This document shows, piece by piece, positions 41,505 through 50,771 of a stretch of 64,000 bases of DNA. The DNA comes from Clostridia bacterium (GTDB lineage: Bacteria; Bacillota; Clostridia; Oscillospirales; Acutalibacteraceae). The notes below the pieces were generated by a model that was given only the letters and a program-made list of their open reading frames with translations, did not search any database and had not been told where the DNA came from. The position numbers were made by a program, and so were the translations under genes. The stretch is from contig JAFQIG010000012.1 in the NCBI GenBank assembly GCA_017397655.1, positions 1 through 64,000 of the forward strand. Direction: 5' to 3'. Position 1 is the stretch's first letter, and the number at the start of each line of letters is the position of its first letter.

Positions 41505-43372
41505 AAAAGTATTTTACCGACCTCAAAAACGATATGGTGATCCTGTATAAGGGATCAAAGCTTATAGAGCTTTTTCTCGGAAAATGGTATCTGCTTTTAA
41601 ACTGTCTCGTATGCACGCTTCGCTATGTCAGCCCGTATATAACTATTTACTGCACAAGCCTTGTCATTACCTCCTTAACCAAAAATGCACCGTTCAGGGA
41701 AATTCTGAAATATATAATAATCGCAACGGTCTCGACATTTGTAATTGACATAATCATCCGCACCGTAAACCGAAGCTGTCTTATTATGCTTAACAACTCG
41801 TGGTACTCACACAGCGCACTTTTGTCAAAAAAGGCGTTGTCTCTTGACTATGCAAAAGCTGAAAGCGCCTCAGTTCAGATGCTGCGCGGCAAAATCGAGG
41901 AATGTGTCAATAACGGAAACGGTCTTTCGTGGCTTGCAACCTGTCTTTCCGAGATGATCGCCTGCATCTTTTCAGCGGTAATTGCCGTCTTTATGATTTC
42001 CGATATGGTTATCAGCAAAGCGCCTCTCACGCAAAGCGGAATACTGAAAATCGTCAACTCACCCTTCCTTGCGGCAGGACTTGTAATTTTTACTATTGCG
42101 GCAATTTTTATTTCTGTCAAGTGTCACGGTCTCAGCGAAAAAAAGCTGTTCCATATCTTTAACAACGCTTCCGTTTTCAACACCGTTGCCGAATACTATA
42201 ACAAAAAATATCTGAACGAAAACGAAAGCGGAAAAGACGTCAGAATCTTTGACGAAAAGCCGCTTATTGACGAAGAACTCGAAGAAAAAATTTATAAGCC
42301 TCACAGAAGGATGAGAAAGGATGCTTTAAAGGTCTTTTCAACGATCGGTTCTGTATCAAATGTTTCGGCAAACGTGTTGGGCGGAATGGTTTATGTTTTT
42401 GTCGGACTCAAAGCGCTGTCGGGAGCCTTCGGTGCAGGCAAGGTTGTCGAATACTACGGTGCTATCACAAAGCTGATAAGTGCCTGCTCCGACTTCGCAG
42501 GCAACATCGGTTATCTTCGTGCAAACAGTGTACAGCTTAAGCAGGAAATAGAATATCTCGATCTTGTCTCCGATATGAAAAACGGTACAAAAACAATTGA
42601 TGATCTTGATATAGACAATATTGAATTTGAGTTTCATAATGTCAGCTTCCGCTATCCCGATACGGAGCCGTTGGTACTTCGCAATCTTTCGCTTCGTATA
42701 CGCTCCCGTGAACGCCTTGCCGTTGTAGGAATGAACGGAAGCGGAAAATCAACAATGATAAAACTGCTTTGCCGTCTTTATGACCCGACAGACGGATACA
42801 TAACCGTCAACGGAATTGACATACGTGAATTCGACTATACCGAATATCTCAGGCTGTTTGCAATAGTTTTTCAGGACTTTAAGCTTCTTGCCTTTCCGAT
42901 AGGCGAAAACATCGCTTGTGATGAAAATTATTCAGAAGAAAAGGTTTGGAATTGCCTTGAAATGTCAGGCATAAAGGATCGGGTGAAGGAATTGCCAAAA
43001 CAGCTTCAGCAATCGGTATACAAGCTTTACGAAAAAGACGGCATTGACCTGTCCGGCGGCGAAGAACAAAAAATCGCTATTGCAAGAGCTCTGTATAAGG
43101 ACGCACCGTTTGTGATTCTTGATGAACCGACAGCGGCACTTGATCCCATAGCTGAAAGCGAGATTTATTCACGTTTCAACGATATTGTCAGAAACAAAAC
43201 TGCCGTCTATATCTCACACCGCCTGTCCTCGTGTCGGTTCTGCAGTCGCATAGCTGTTTTTGATAACGGTACGATTATACAGGAGGGCACTCACGACGAG
43301 CTGCTCGCTGACCAAAACGGCAAATATCACATCCTCTGGAATGCACAGGCACAGTATTATACAAAAGAATAA
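41501..43372 (+). CDS. ABC exporter half-transporter 2
   Basis: A 623-residue partner of the preceding gene with the same plan. The six-TM domain is followed by an ATPase with Walker A GMNGSGKST, Q-loop FQDFK, signature LSGGEEQK, Walker B FVILDEPTAALD and H-loop YISHRLS. Both halves keep the catalytic Glu, so both ATP sites appear competent, unlike many asymmetric heterodimers. It is the last gene of the LytTR-regulated locus and is followed by a terminator. Confidence 0.93.
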   Translation: MKKYFTDLKNDMVILYKGSKLIELFLGKWYLLLNCLVCTLRYVSPYITIYCTSLVITSLTKNAPFREILKYIIIATVSTFVIDIIIRTVNRSCLIMLNNSWYSHSALLSKKALSLDYAKAESASVQMLRGKIEECVNNGNGLSWLATCLSEMIACIFSAVIAVFMISDMVISKAPLTQSGILKIVNSPFLAAGLVIFTIAAIFISVKCHGLSEKKLFHIFNNASVFNTVAEYYNKKYLNENESGKDVRIFDEKPLIDEELEEKIYKPHRRMRKDALKVFSTIGSVSNVSANVLGGMVYVFVGLKALSGAFGAGKVVEYYGAITKLISACSDFAGNIGYLRANSVQLKQEIEYLDLVSDMKNGTKTIDDLDIDNIEFEFHNVSFRYPDTEPLVLRNLSLRIRSRERLAVVGMNGSGKSTMIKLLCRLYDPTDGYITVNGIDIREFDYTEYLRLFAIVFQDFKLLAFPIGENIACDENYSEEKVWNCLEMSGIKDRVKELPKQLQQSVYKLYEKDGIDLSGGEEQKIAIARALYKDAPFVILDEPTAALDPIAESEIYSRFNDIVRNKTAVYISHRLSSCRFCSRIAVFDNGTIIQEGTHDELLADQNGKYHILWNAQAQYYTKE

Positions 43373-43380
43373 AACAAAAT

Positions 43381-43413
43381 CAACACCTCAACCATTCGGA
43401 AGAGGTGTTGTTG
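43381..43413 (+). terminator. Terminator after the ABC exporter pair
   Basis: CAACACCTC (43381-43389) pairs with GAGGTGTTG (43402-43410), then TTG. The T-run is short. Confidence 0.65.
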
Positions 43414-43439
43414 CATTGTCATAATAACTAATGTATAAT
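43411..43439 (+). promoter_or_regulatory. Promoter of the toroid-protein gene
   Basis: TTGCAT (43411-43416) and TATAAT (43434-43439) have a 17-base spacer. Confidence 0.65.
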
Positions 43440-43480
43440 GAAGTATAGTTTTAAACTATCTGCAGAAAGGATATGCCGCA

Positions 43481-44389
43481 ATGAATATAAGTGCAGCAAA
43501 AAATTTTGTTTTAAAAAATGCACGCCCTCTTGACCTGGCTGTTTACAGATATTTCTTTGAAAACGCATCAAACAGGGCTGTTGTTGATGAGCTGTTAAAA
43601 TTTCAAAACACCGATGGCGGTTTCGGCAATGCTCTTGAACCCGATTTTTTCAACCCTGATTCAAGTCCCATTGCAACAAACGATGCAATAACCACTCTTT
43701 ACCGTGTGAATGCACTTGACAGGGATTCGGATATTGTAAAAGGAACAGTCAGATATTTAGAATCTCACGATTCTTTTGATGAAGATAAAAAGCGTTGGTT
43801 GTTTGCGATTGACAGCAACAAGAATTATCCTCATGCTGTTTGGTGGGAGAAAAAAGGTGACGGCATCAGCAGCTTTAATCCGTCAATATCGCTGGCATCT
43901 TTTTTGATTTGCTACGGTAATCGCACTTCTCTTTACGAAAAAATTGTAAAAGAGGGTTTTGACTACCTTGAAAAAACCGAAAACGTCAGCGGAGACGATC
44001 TGAATTGTTTTCTGTTGGCATATGAGCTTTTAAAAACAAACCGTATCGGCAATATAGTTGATTTGAAACGTTTCAAAGATTTATTGTGTAAAGCCATTGA
44101 TAATACTGTTTGTAAGGATACCCAAAAATACGGTGTCGAATATGTACCGACGCCTTCCTCTGTCTTTGCCGGCACATATCAGGAACTTATTGCTCCCGAA
44201 ATCAAACCGTTAATAGCCGCAGAAAAAGAAATTTTATATAAACTTCAAACGGAAGACGGCGGCTTTGATATTACCTGGAAATGGTATACTCCGTATCCCG
44301 AGTTTGAACAGGCAAGAGCCTGGTGGCGTCCTCGTATAACTATTGAAAAACTGCTTTTTAATGAGGTGCAGACAGATGAAAACGCTTGA
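43481..44389 (+). CDS. Prenyltransferase/terpene-cyclase-like alpha-toroid protein
   Basis: A 302-residue soluble protein of helical repeats. Repeat motifs QNTDGGFGNALEPD near the N terminus and QTEDGGFDITWKW near the C terminus are the QxxDGGF-type turns of the alpha/alpha toroid shared by terpene cyclases and prenyltransferase beta subunits. The DxDD acid motif of cyclases is not seen, so catalysis is doubtful. Its end overlaps the start of the methyltransferase gene by 14 bases, so the two are coupled. Confidence 0.75.
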   Translation: MNISAAKNFVLKNARPLDLAVYRYFFENASNRAVVDELLKFQNTDGGFGNALEPDFFNPDSSPIATNDAITTLYRVNALDRDSDIVKGTVRYLESHDSFDEDKKRWLFAIDSNKNYPHAVWWEKKGDGISSFNPSISLASFLICYGNRTSLYEKIVKEGFDYLEKTENVSGDDLNCFLLAYELLKTNRIGNIVDLKRFKDLLCKAIDNTVCKDTQKYGVEYVPTPSSVFAGTYQELIAPEIKPLIAAEKEILYKLQTEDGGFDITWKWYTPYPEFEQARAWWRPRITIEKLLFNEVQTDENA

Positions 44390-45032
44390 AAAAATGAATG
44401 ATTTTTTTGATAAACGGTTAGACGGTTACGATGAACATATGATGACCTGCATTGAAGCGGCAGAAGAATTTTATCCCTATACCGCTGAACTTTTACCACA
44501 AACCGACGGTGCACGAATCCTCGACTTAGGCTGTGGTACGGGTCTGGAATTAGAGCATTATTTCAACATCAACCCTTCGGCAAAAATAACAGGCATTGAT
44601 TTGACTGAATCAATGCTGAATGTATTGAGAAACAAGTTCTCCGAAAAGGATTTAACTTTGATTTGCGGATCATATTTTGACGTTCCGTTTGATGAAAACA
44701 CTTTTGACGGTGCGGTTTCGGTTGAATCCCTGCACCATTTTACAAAGGAAGAAAAAATTCCGCTTTATACAAAACTGTGCAAAGCATTAAAAAACGGCGG
44801 GTATTTTATTCTTACCGATTATTTTGCCTTGTCGGTCGAGGACGAAAAAACGCTCCGGAACGAGTTGATTCGCCTCAAAAAGGAACAACACATTGATGAT
44901 AATGAGTTTTATCATTATGACACCCCGTTGACCGTTGAACACGAAACCCAAGCTTTACTTGAAGCCGGATTTTCCTCTGTTGAAGTCTTAAACAGTTGGG
45001 GTGCAACATTCACAATCAGGGCAAGCAAATAA
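44376..45032 (+). CDS. Class I SAM-dependent methyltransferase
   Basis: A 218-residue protein from the ATG at 44376, behind GAGGTG; it overlaps the preceding gene. Motif I is ILDLGCGTGLELE, followed by ITGIDLTESML and the post-motif block DGAVSVESLHHF. It belongs to the Methyltransf_11/25 group that methylates small molecules. The substrate is unknown, and the coupling with the toroid protein may be meaningful. Confidence 0.88.
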   Translation: MKTLEKMNDFFDKRLDGYDEHMMTCIEAAEEFYPYTAELLPQTDGARILDLGCGTGLELEHYFNINPSAKITGIDLTESMLNVLRNKFSEKDLTLICGSYFDVPFDENTFDGAVSVESLHHFTKEEKIPLYTKLCKALKNGGYFILTDYFALSVEDEKTLRNELIRLKKEQHIDDNEFYHYDTPLTVEHETQALLEAGFSSVEVLNSWGATFTIRASK

Positions 45033-45089
45033 ATCCGATGCATAGCTTTATATAAACTAATCTTAACCATACAGTAAAGGATATAAAAA

Positions 45090-45455
45090 ATGACTTTTGA
45101 AGAAAGAAAAGAACAGGTGAAATCTTACCTCGGAAAAACAGTAACTATCGGTATAGACAGACCCATAGGATATGTTCACAAAAAGGAAAATTATTCGCTT
45201 ACTTATCCGATAAACTACGGTTATATCCCCGACGTTCTCGGCGGTGACGGAGAAGAACTTGATGTTTACCTTTTGGGTGTCAGAGAGCCTGTTACCGAAT
45301 ACGAATGTGTAATTATCGCAATTGCTCACAGACATAATGATGTTGAAGACAAGCTTGTAGGCGCACCCTTTGGTATTAACTTTTCCAAGGAAGAAATTGC
45401 GGACGCAATCAGGTTTCAGGAGCAATATTATGATACCGAGATGGAGGTTTTATGA
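45090..45455 (+). CDS. Short inorganic-pyrophosphatase-like protein
   Basis: A 121-residue protein with the family I pyrophosphatase core: LTYPINYGYIPD, then GDGEELDVYLLG, with the paired metal-binding Asp residues as in the family motif DGDPLDV, then EDKLVGAP. Typical enzymes have about 170 residues, so the N- and C-terminal parts are reduced. It may hydrolyse PPi or a nucleotide-like compound. It overlaps the GNAT gene by four bases. Confidence 0.75.
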   Translation: MTFEERKEQVKSYLGKTVTIGIDRPIGYVHKKENYSLTYPINYGYIPDVLGGDGEELDVYLLGVREPVTEYECVIIAIAHRHNDVEDKLVGAPFGINFSKEEIADAIRFQEQYYDTEMEVL

Positions 45456-45925
45456 TCATGACAAGAAAAGCAACTAATAACGATATACCTGTGATATCAG
45501 AATTATACCGTGAGCAATTCAGAGAAATGGCAAAGCTGATACCCGATTTTATCAAAGAGGGTGATCAGAACACAGCGTTTATAGAGAATACGATTAACGA
45601 TGAAGATTCAGATATTCTTGTTTATGAGAACGATGGTATGATTGTTGGTTTTATCCTGCTTCAGTCCAAAACAAGACCCGATTTTTCGTTTATGCTTCCC
45701 GGTAAGTATTGCTACATAATGGATATACTTGTCACCGAAAATCACCGTGGTAAAGGGTTCGGAACAGCTTTAATGAACGCTGCAAAGAAATGGGCAAAAG
45801 AACGGGATTGTAAATTTATAAACCTTGATGTTCTTATAAACAATACCGGCGCAATCAAACTCTATGAAAAGCTCGGGTTTATCCCCAAAGCACAGGAAAT
45901 GTATTGTAAGCTAAACAACAATTAA
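45452..45925 (+). CDS. GNAT-family N-acetyltransferase
   Basis: A 157-residue GNAT protein. The acetyl-CoA loop is ENHRGKGFGTAL (Q/R-x-x-G-x-G/A type), preceded by the beta-strand YIMDILVT and followed by VLINNTGAIKLYEKLGF. It overlaps the pyrophosphatase-like gene (ATGA). The acceptor is unknown. Confidence 0.9.
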   Translation: MIMTRKATNNDIPVISELYREQFREMAKLIPDFIKEGDQNTAFIENTINDEDSDILVYENDGMIVGFILLQSKTRPDFSFMLPGKYCYIMDILVTENHRGKGFGTALMNAAKKWAKERDCKFINLDVLINNTGAIKLYEKLGFIPKAQEMYCKLNNN

Positions 45926-45951
45926 GCTGTATTTTTAAAAGAGGAAAAAAT

Positions 45952-46740
45952 ATGAGAACCGATATATTAAAACAAAACGAAAAAAGCTGGAATATCCTGT
46001 CCGAAGCTTTCTTCGGTGTTACCGCTTTACCCGTCCTTGGCTGTTCGATTCCGACAGAGAATGAACTGCATCTTTTTCCCGACCTTAACGGAAAGGCTGT
46101 TTTTGAAATGGGCTGCGGAAGCGGACATTCGCTCAAGTGGTGTGCAGAACACGGCGCAAAAGAGCTTTTCGGTCTTGACATTTCAGAAGAACAGCTTAAA
46201 ACCGCAAAAAAGCTCCTTGCCGAAAACGGATATTCCTGCACGCTTTTTCATCAGTGTATGGAAGACTGTTCAGACATTCCGCAAAACTATTTTGATGTTG
46301 TATATTCAATATATGCAATCGGTTGGACTGTTGATCTTGAACGTACCGTCAAAAATGCTGCATCATATCTGAAACAGGGTGGCATTTATATTTTTTCCTG
46401 GGATCATCCGCTTCTGCATTGTGTTGATCTTGAAAGCGTTTCTGTTTCGGGTGGCAACAGAACGGTTGAAAACAAAGAACGCATCATTTTCAGCGGCAAC
46501 TATCTTAAAGAAGATTATTATACTTTCGAGAAATACGGTAATCCCTTAACATTACAAAACCGCAAGCTTTCAACATATATAAACACCCTTGCCGATGCAG
46601 GCTTTGCAGTCGAAAGAGTTGTTGAAGAAACAGACAACACCGTTATTGAAAAATCGGCAGACTTTAACTCCGGCTACTATGCCGATTCCAAAGCCAAAAA
46701 ATTTCCGCTGTCCGTTGTAATCAAGGCAAGAAAGCTTTGA
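45952..46740 (+). CDS. Class I SAM-dependent methyltransferase
   Basis: A 262-residue protein with motif I AVFEMGCGSGHSLKW, LFGLDISEEQL, and the acidic block YFDVVYSIYAIGW. It starts behind GAGGAA, 26 bases after the GNAT gene, at the end of a plus-strand run of small-molecule-modifying enzymes. The substrate is unknown. A convergent terminator follows. Confidence 0.9.
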   Translation: MRTDILKQNEKSWNILSEAFFGVTALPVLGCSIPTENELHLFPDLNGKAVFEMGCGSGHSLKWCAEHGAKELFGLDISEEQLKTAKKLLAENGYSCTLFHQCMEDCSDIPQNYFDVVYSIYAIGWTVDLERTVKNAASYLKQGGIYIFSWDHPLLHCVDLESVSVSGGNRTVENKERIIFSGNYLKEDYYTFEKYGNPLTLQNRKLSTYINTLADAGFAVERVVEETDNTVIEKSADFNSGYYADSKAKKFPLSVVIKARKL

Positions 46741-46766
46741 AATCAACTCATCTTCAAATCAAATGT

Positions 46767-46800
46767 AGGTGGACCGCAAGAAAAATCTTGCGGTCCACCT
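46767..46800. terminator. Bidirectional terminator, methyltransferase gene / pduL
   Basis: A perfect 15-bp stem (46767-46781 with 46786-46800) with an AAAA loop lies between convergent genes. The T-runs are weak on both sides. Confidence 0.7.
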
Positions 46801-46815
46801 GAAATTTTATTGAGA

Positions 46816-47388
46816 TTATTTAATGATTTCGCCGTATGTGTTACCTGACGCAAGAGCTGCGTTTGCTTCGTCTGTGTCGATGTGCATTGCAAGAGCATAT
46901 TTGGGGCTTACTCTGACAACTACGTCACCGAAAATGAGTGAACGGTCATCAGTATCAACCTTGACGGAAACGATCTGCTTGTCAGTAACGCCGTATTCTG
47001 CGGCATCTTCGGGAGTCATGTGGATGTGGCGCTTTGCAACGATAACGCCGCAGTCAAGCTCGACCTCACCCTTGGGGCCGACAAGCTTACAGGGAGCAGT
47101 ACCGGCAATGTCGCCGCTTTCTCTGACGAAAGAAGCAACGCCGATCGTACGTGCATCGGATGCAGAAAGCTCTATCTGAGTTTCGGGTCTGACGGGACCT
47201 AAAATAGAAACTGCGGGAAAGCTCTTCTTGGGGCCGATAACCTCAACTCTTTCTTCGCAGGCAAACTGTCCGGGCTGAGAAAGATCCTTTTTGGGAGTAA
47301 GCTCATAACCTTCGCCAAAGAGAGTTTCAAGCACTTCCTTTGTTACGTGCAAATGTCTTGCGGATGTTTCAATTAATACGGGTTTCAT
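46816..47388 (-). CDS. pduL: Phosphate propanoyltransferase
   Basis: A 190-residue PduL-type phosphotransacylase. It has two half-domains with the zinc-binding His motifs SARHLHVT near the start and VAKRHIHMTPEDA in the second half, then LAMHIDTDEAN at the end. It interconverts acyl-CoA and acyl-phosphate. No N-terminal encapsulation peptide and no microcompartment genes are seen, so it probably serves as a general (acetate) phosphotransacylase. It follows minD by 27 bases. Confidence 0.93.
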   Translation of the reverse strand: MKPVLIETSARHLHVTKEVLETLFGEGYELTPKKDLSQPGQFACEERVEVIGPKKSFPAVSILGPVRPETQIELSASDARTIGVASFVRESGDIAGTAPCKLVGPKGEVELDCGVIVAKRHIHMTPEDAAEYGVTDKQIVSVKVDTDDRSLIFGDVVVRVSPKYALAMHIDTDEANAALASGNTYGEIIK

Positions 47389-47415
47389 ACTAAATACTTC
47401 CTTTCGTATATGTAA

Positions 47416-48150
47416 TTATTTTAACAGCTTTAAATTAAGCGGTAACCTTTCACCGCTGATTCTTTTTGCAACACGGATAAACGCTTTCGATGCAGGACTC
47501 TTTTTAGAAAGATTCTTACCGCTTGTGTAGTGAAACGGAATTTCCGGATCCTCGGGAACAACACCGATCAGACGGATACCTGTCGAATCGATCGTATCAT
47601 CAATGTTCAAAAGAAATTTATTTTCGACTGCGCCCTTGTTGAATTTGTTGATGATAAGGCGAACCTCTCCAACGCCCTGTTTTTTAAGCTCTGCACCTGC
47701 TTTTTCGGCAGCACGGACACACACGGGATCGGGCGTGGAAACAATAATTCCCTCGTCAGCCATTGCCGCCGCCAACATAAAGGCGCTGCCTATACCTGCG
47801 GGAGCATCAAGAATTATGTAATCATAATCGTTATCAAACTTTTTGACCATACTTCTGGCAGCAAGGGGCGTAAACTCGGGAAGCAGCTGTGACGGAGCTG
47901 CCAGTACATCCACCCTACCTGCTTCGGTTATCGCCTTGAAAGGACCGCAGACTTCACAAATGATATCTCCCCAGTCAAAAACACACCTTGATCCTGTGTC
48001 AAAAAGAATGTCAAGACAACGAAGTCCTATATCACAATCAATGGCAAGCACACGGAAGCCGAGATCAGCCAAAGAAAGACAGATGCCCTTTGTCATTGAT
48101 GACTTGCCTACGCCGCCCTTGCCCGAAGCAATAACTATTTTGCGAGCCAT
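47416..48150 (-). CDS. minD: MinD-like ParA-family ATPase
   Basis: A 244-residue ATPase with the deviant Walker A KGGVGKSS, LAIDCDIGLRCLD and DYIILDAPAGIG. This is MinD-like; in the family it acts at the membrane in division-site selection. The C terminus (SGERLPLNLKLLK) is short and not a typical amphipathic targeting helix. No minC or minE is adjacent. It follows mrdA, where Clostridia often carry minC-minD, so it is probably a true Min or shape-related member. Confidence 0.85.
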   Translation of the reverse strand: MARKIVIASGKGGVGKSSMTKGICLSLADLGFRVLAIDCDIGLRCLDILFDTGSRCVFDWGDIICEVCGPFKAITEAGRVDVLAAPSQLLPEFTPLAARSMVKKFDNDYDYIILDAPAGIGSAFMLAAAMADEGIIVSTPDPVCVRAAEKAGAELKKQGVGEVRLIINKFNKGAVENKFLLNIDDTIDSTGIRLIGVVPEDPEIPFHYTSGKNLSKKSPASKAFIRVAKRISGERLPLNLKLLK

Positions 48151-48171
48151 GATTTTTCTCCTTTCACACGG

Positions 48172-50202
48172 TTAACCGATCAGAGTATCCTCAGAGGGAG
48201 CGGCATCAACCGAACCGCCCTTTGAAAAATAGTAATTATAAATATCGGCTGCTATCGGAAGAATACTTGTTGATGAAGAAACACCTTCTCCTACAATACA
48301 AAGAGCAATTTCCGGATCCTCGTACGGAGCAAACGATACAAAGAATGCATTGTTGACCTTGATTGATTTGCCGTCCGAGCCTGTCCATACCGCCTGTGAT
48401 GTACCCGTCTTACCCGCTACATCAACGGGAAGCTCGCTGAAATACTTTGCACCGTGACCGTATTTACAGAAGTTGTACATACCCTTTTTAACCAGCGCAA
48501 TATTCTCTTCACGGAAACCGACCTTGCCGAGAATTACAGGTGTTTTTTCAAGAATTGTTTCTGAATAATCGTAGCTCTTTATCGACTTGATAAAGTGCAG
48601 GTTATATCTGATACCGCCGTTTGCAATAATGGCACAATAGTTCGCAAGCTGAATCGGTGTAAAAAGATTACCCTGACCGATAGCTGTCTGAACATTATAA
48701 CCCTCATACCAGTTCTGGTTGAGCGATGCTCTGTATTCGGGACTGTCCATAACACCGACAGATTCACTTATCTCTATACCCGTCTTCTGACCGAGTCCGA
48801 ACATTGTACGGTACTCGTTCATTTTTGCATAACCGAGCTTTGCGCCGCAATCGTAAAAGAAAGAGTTACACGATTCACAAAGTGCCGTTATAACATTCTG
48901 GAACGATGTCGTATGCGCCTGCTCACATTTAAAGTTCTGGTCAAGATATTTGTACGAACCGTCACAAAATACCTGTGTTTCGCCGTCGATTATACCTTCC
49001 TCAAGTGCCGCTATCGCTACCGACATTTTGATGGTCGAACCGGGGACATAAGTACTCAGAAGCGCTCGGTTATAAAGCGGATTCGAGTCCTTGTCCGCAA
49101 TCAGCTTTTCATAATCCTCGTTGTATGTTTCGTTATTGTATGTGGGATATGTGGCACAAGCGAGTACCTCGCCCGTATTGACCTTTATTACAACTGCCGC
49201 ACCTGCCGACGGAATCGGCTTATAAATAGAATCAAGTACTCTTGCCAATGAATCCTGAACAACCTTTTGCAGGTTCATATCAAGCGTAGTAATAATTGTA
49301 TTTCCCTGCTCCGGTTCTTTGGTTATTTCTGTTCTTTTGCTTCCGTCCGGATTCGTGTATACGGTTTTTTCGCCGGCAGTACCTTTAAGATAGCTTTCAA
49401 AAGCCCCTTCAAGTCCGCTTTTACCAATGATATCATTCAGTCCGTAGCCGTCATCCTTGAGCTCTGCATACTCCTCGGCACTGATGGGCCCGACAAGTCC
49501 CAGAACATGAGGCGCAATCTCACCGTCGTTGTACTCTCGGTAGGATTCTATCTCTACATTGACACCTCGGTAATAATTACTGTTCTCTTTTATCTTTGAA
49601 ACAAGCTGTGTGGACACATCCTCCGCAAATTTGTACGGATAGTTTTCGCTGAAAGCCAGTCGCTTCATCTCGTATCGAACCGAAGCGATCTTTCTGGCAT
49701 CCTCGATGCTGTATGATTCAAGTGAGAACATTCTTATCAGCTCGTCCATACAGTTTTCGGGAGTGGCGTAATCGTTGAGTGAGAGCAGATCCTTGCCCTT
49801 CATTACACTTATATCGTATTCTCTGTCTGCTTCAAACATCAGCGTACCCGTAGGCAGATAAAGAAGCGGTATGTTATCAATCCATTCCTCGCCGTTCAGC
49901 TCAAAAAGCTTTATCAGGCTGAAGATAAGTTCATTTCTTTCTTCGTCGGTTTTCGGAAAATCCGCACTTTCAAAAATAACGGAATTTCCCTGTCTGTTTG
50001 ATACAAGAGGTGTGCCGTTTCTGTCAAGCATCTCTCCCCTTGCCGCCGATACGACAGAACGCTTTGAAACAGAACGCACCGACGCATATTTTTCTGCATC
50101 AATTACCTGAATCTTAAAAAGCGTGAATGCAAAAACGACAAATATCAGAAATATTGCGCTGAGACTTGCGATAAGACGCCCTTTTGAAAAAAACGAATTC
50201 AA
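48172..50202 (-). CDS. mrdA: Penicillin-binding protein 2 (elongasome transpeptidase)
   Basis: A 676-residue class B PBP starting at a TTG (50202) nine bases after GGAGG. It has one N-terminal membrane segment (LSAIFLIFVVFAFTLF), a PBP dimerisation domain (AARGEMLDRNGTPLVSNRQG) and a transpeptidase domain. The three active-site motifs are STIK (in YVPGSTIKMS), SCN (CESCNSFF) and KTG (VAGKTGTSQ). It cross-links peptidoglycan during side-wall growth, with MreBCD encoded directly upstream. Confidence 0.95.
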   Translation of the reverse strand: MNSFFSKGRLIASLSAIFLIFVVFAFTLFKIQVIDAEKYASVRSVSKRSVVSAARGEMLDRNGTPLVSNRQGNSVIFESADFPKTDEERNELIFSLIKLFELNGEEWIDNIPLLYLPTGTLMFEADREYDISVMKGKDLLSLNDYATPENCMDELIRMFSLESYSIEDARKIASVRYEMKRLAFSENYPYKFAEDVSTQLVSKIKENSNYYRGVNVEIESYREYNDGEIAPHVLGLVGPISAEEYAELKDDGYGLNDIIGKSGLEGAFESYLKGTAGEKTVYTNPDGSKRTEITKEPEQGNTIITTLDMNLQKVVQDSLARVLDSIYKPIPSAGAAVVIKVNTGEVLACATYPTYNNETYNEDYEKLIADKDSNPLYNRALLSTYVPGSTIKMSVAIAALEEGIIDGETQVFCDGSYKYLDQNFKCEQAHTTSFQNVITALCESCNSFFYDCGAKLGYAKMNEYRTMFGLGQKTGIEISESVGVMDSPEYRASLNQNWYEGYNVQTAIGQGNLFTPIQLANYCAIIANGGIRYNLHFIKSIKSYDYSETILEKTPVILGKVGFREENIALVKKGMYNFCKYGHGAKYFSELPVDVAGKTGTSQAVWTGSDGKSIKVNNAFFVSFAPYEDPEIALCIVGEGVSSSTSILPIAADIYNYYFSKGGSVDAAPSEDTLIG

Positions 50203-50234
50203 CCGTACCGACCTCCTTTACGGTTTTTTTAAAA

Positions 50235-50753
50235 TCAGTTAAGCTTTTTCCGTGCAAATCTGACCAAAAAATAAAAAAGCGGAAAGAACAACATTGTATA
50301 GATGCAAGACGGAATATAAAAAGTCAGAAGCTTGTACGCTCCGTCAAAATTTCCGCTGAAAATGTAATCCTTAAGCCAGCACAGCAAAGAATGAACAACA
50401 AGCGAACCCGACGAAAGCAGGATTCCCGTAATCAGATTGTTACGCATCAGATATGTAATCAGACTTCCGCAGATAAAACCGATTGCTGTCATCATTATTG
50501 CCTGAAAGTGACCTCCCGATGCCGACGAAACATCCCACAAAAGTCCTGCAAAAACGCCGAAAAACATTCCTGAAAGCTCTCTCTCAAACATCGCAATGCT
50601 CACAAGTGCAGGTATCAGAACAAACGCCCTGATTCCGAAGAAAGACGGTAACAAGCCTTCGGTATTCTGTAACAAAGCAACAACAACAAGACCTGCCGCA
50701 TAGCAAGCCTTGCGTATGTATGTTTTTTTATTGTCAAATTCGTTTACCGTCAC
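50235..50753 (-). CDS. mreD: Rod shape-determining protein MreD
   Basis: A 172-residue polytopic protein with about five membrane segments and the MreD pattern FFGVFAGLLWDVSSA. The start is a GTG (50753) after GGGAG. It lies between mreC and mrdA in the usual order and is the membrane scaffold of the elongasome. Confidence 0.88.
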   Translation of the reverse strand: MTVNEFDNKKTYIRKACYAAGLVVVALLQNTEGLLPSFFGIRAFVLIPALVSIAMFERELSGMFFGVFAGLLWDVSSASGGHFQAIMMTAIGFICGSLITYLMRNNLITGILLSSGSLVVHSLLCWLKDYIFSGNFDGAYKLLTFYIPSCIYTMLFFPLFYFLVRFARKKLN

Positions 50754-50771
50754 TTTGTTGACTCCCGAAAT

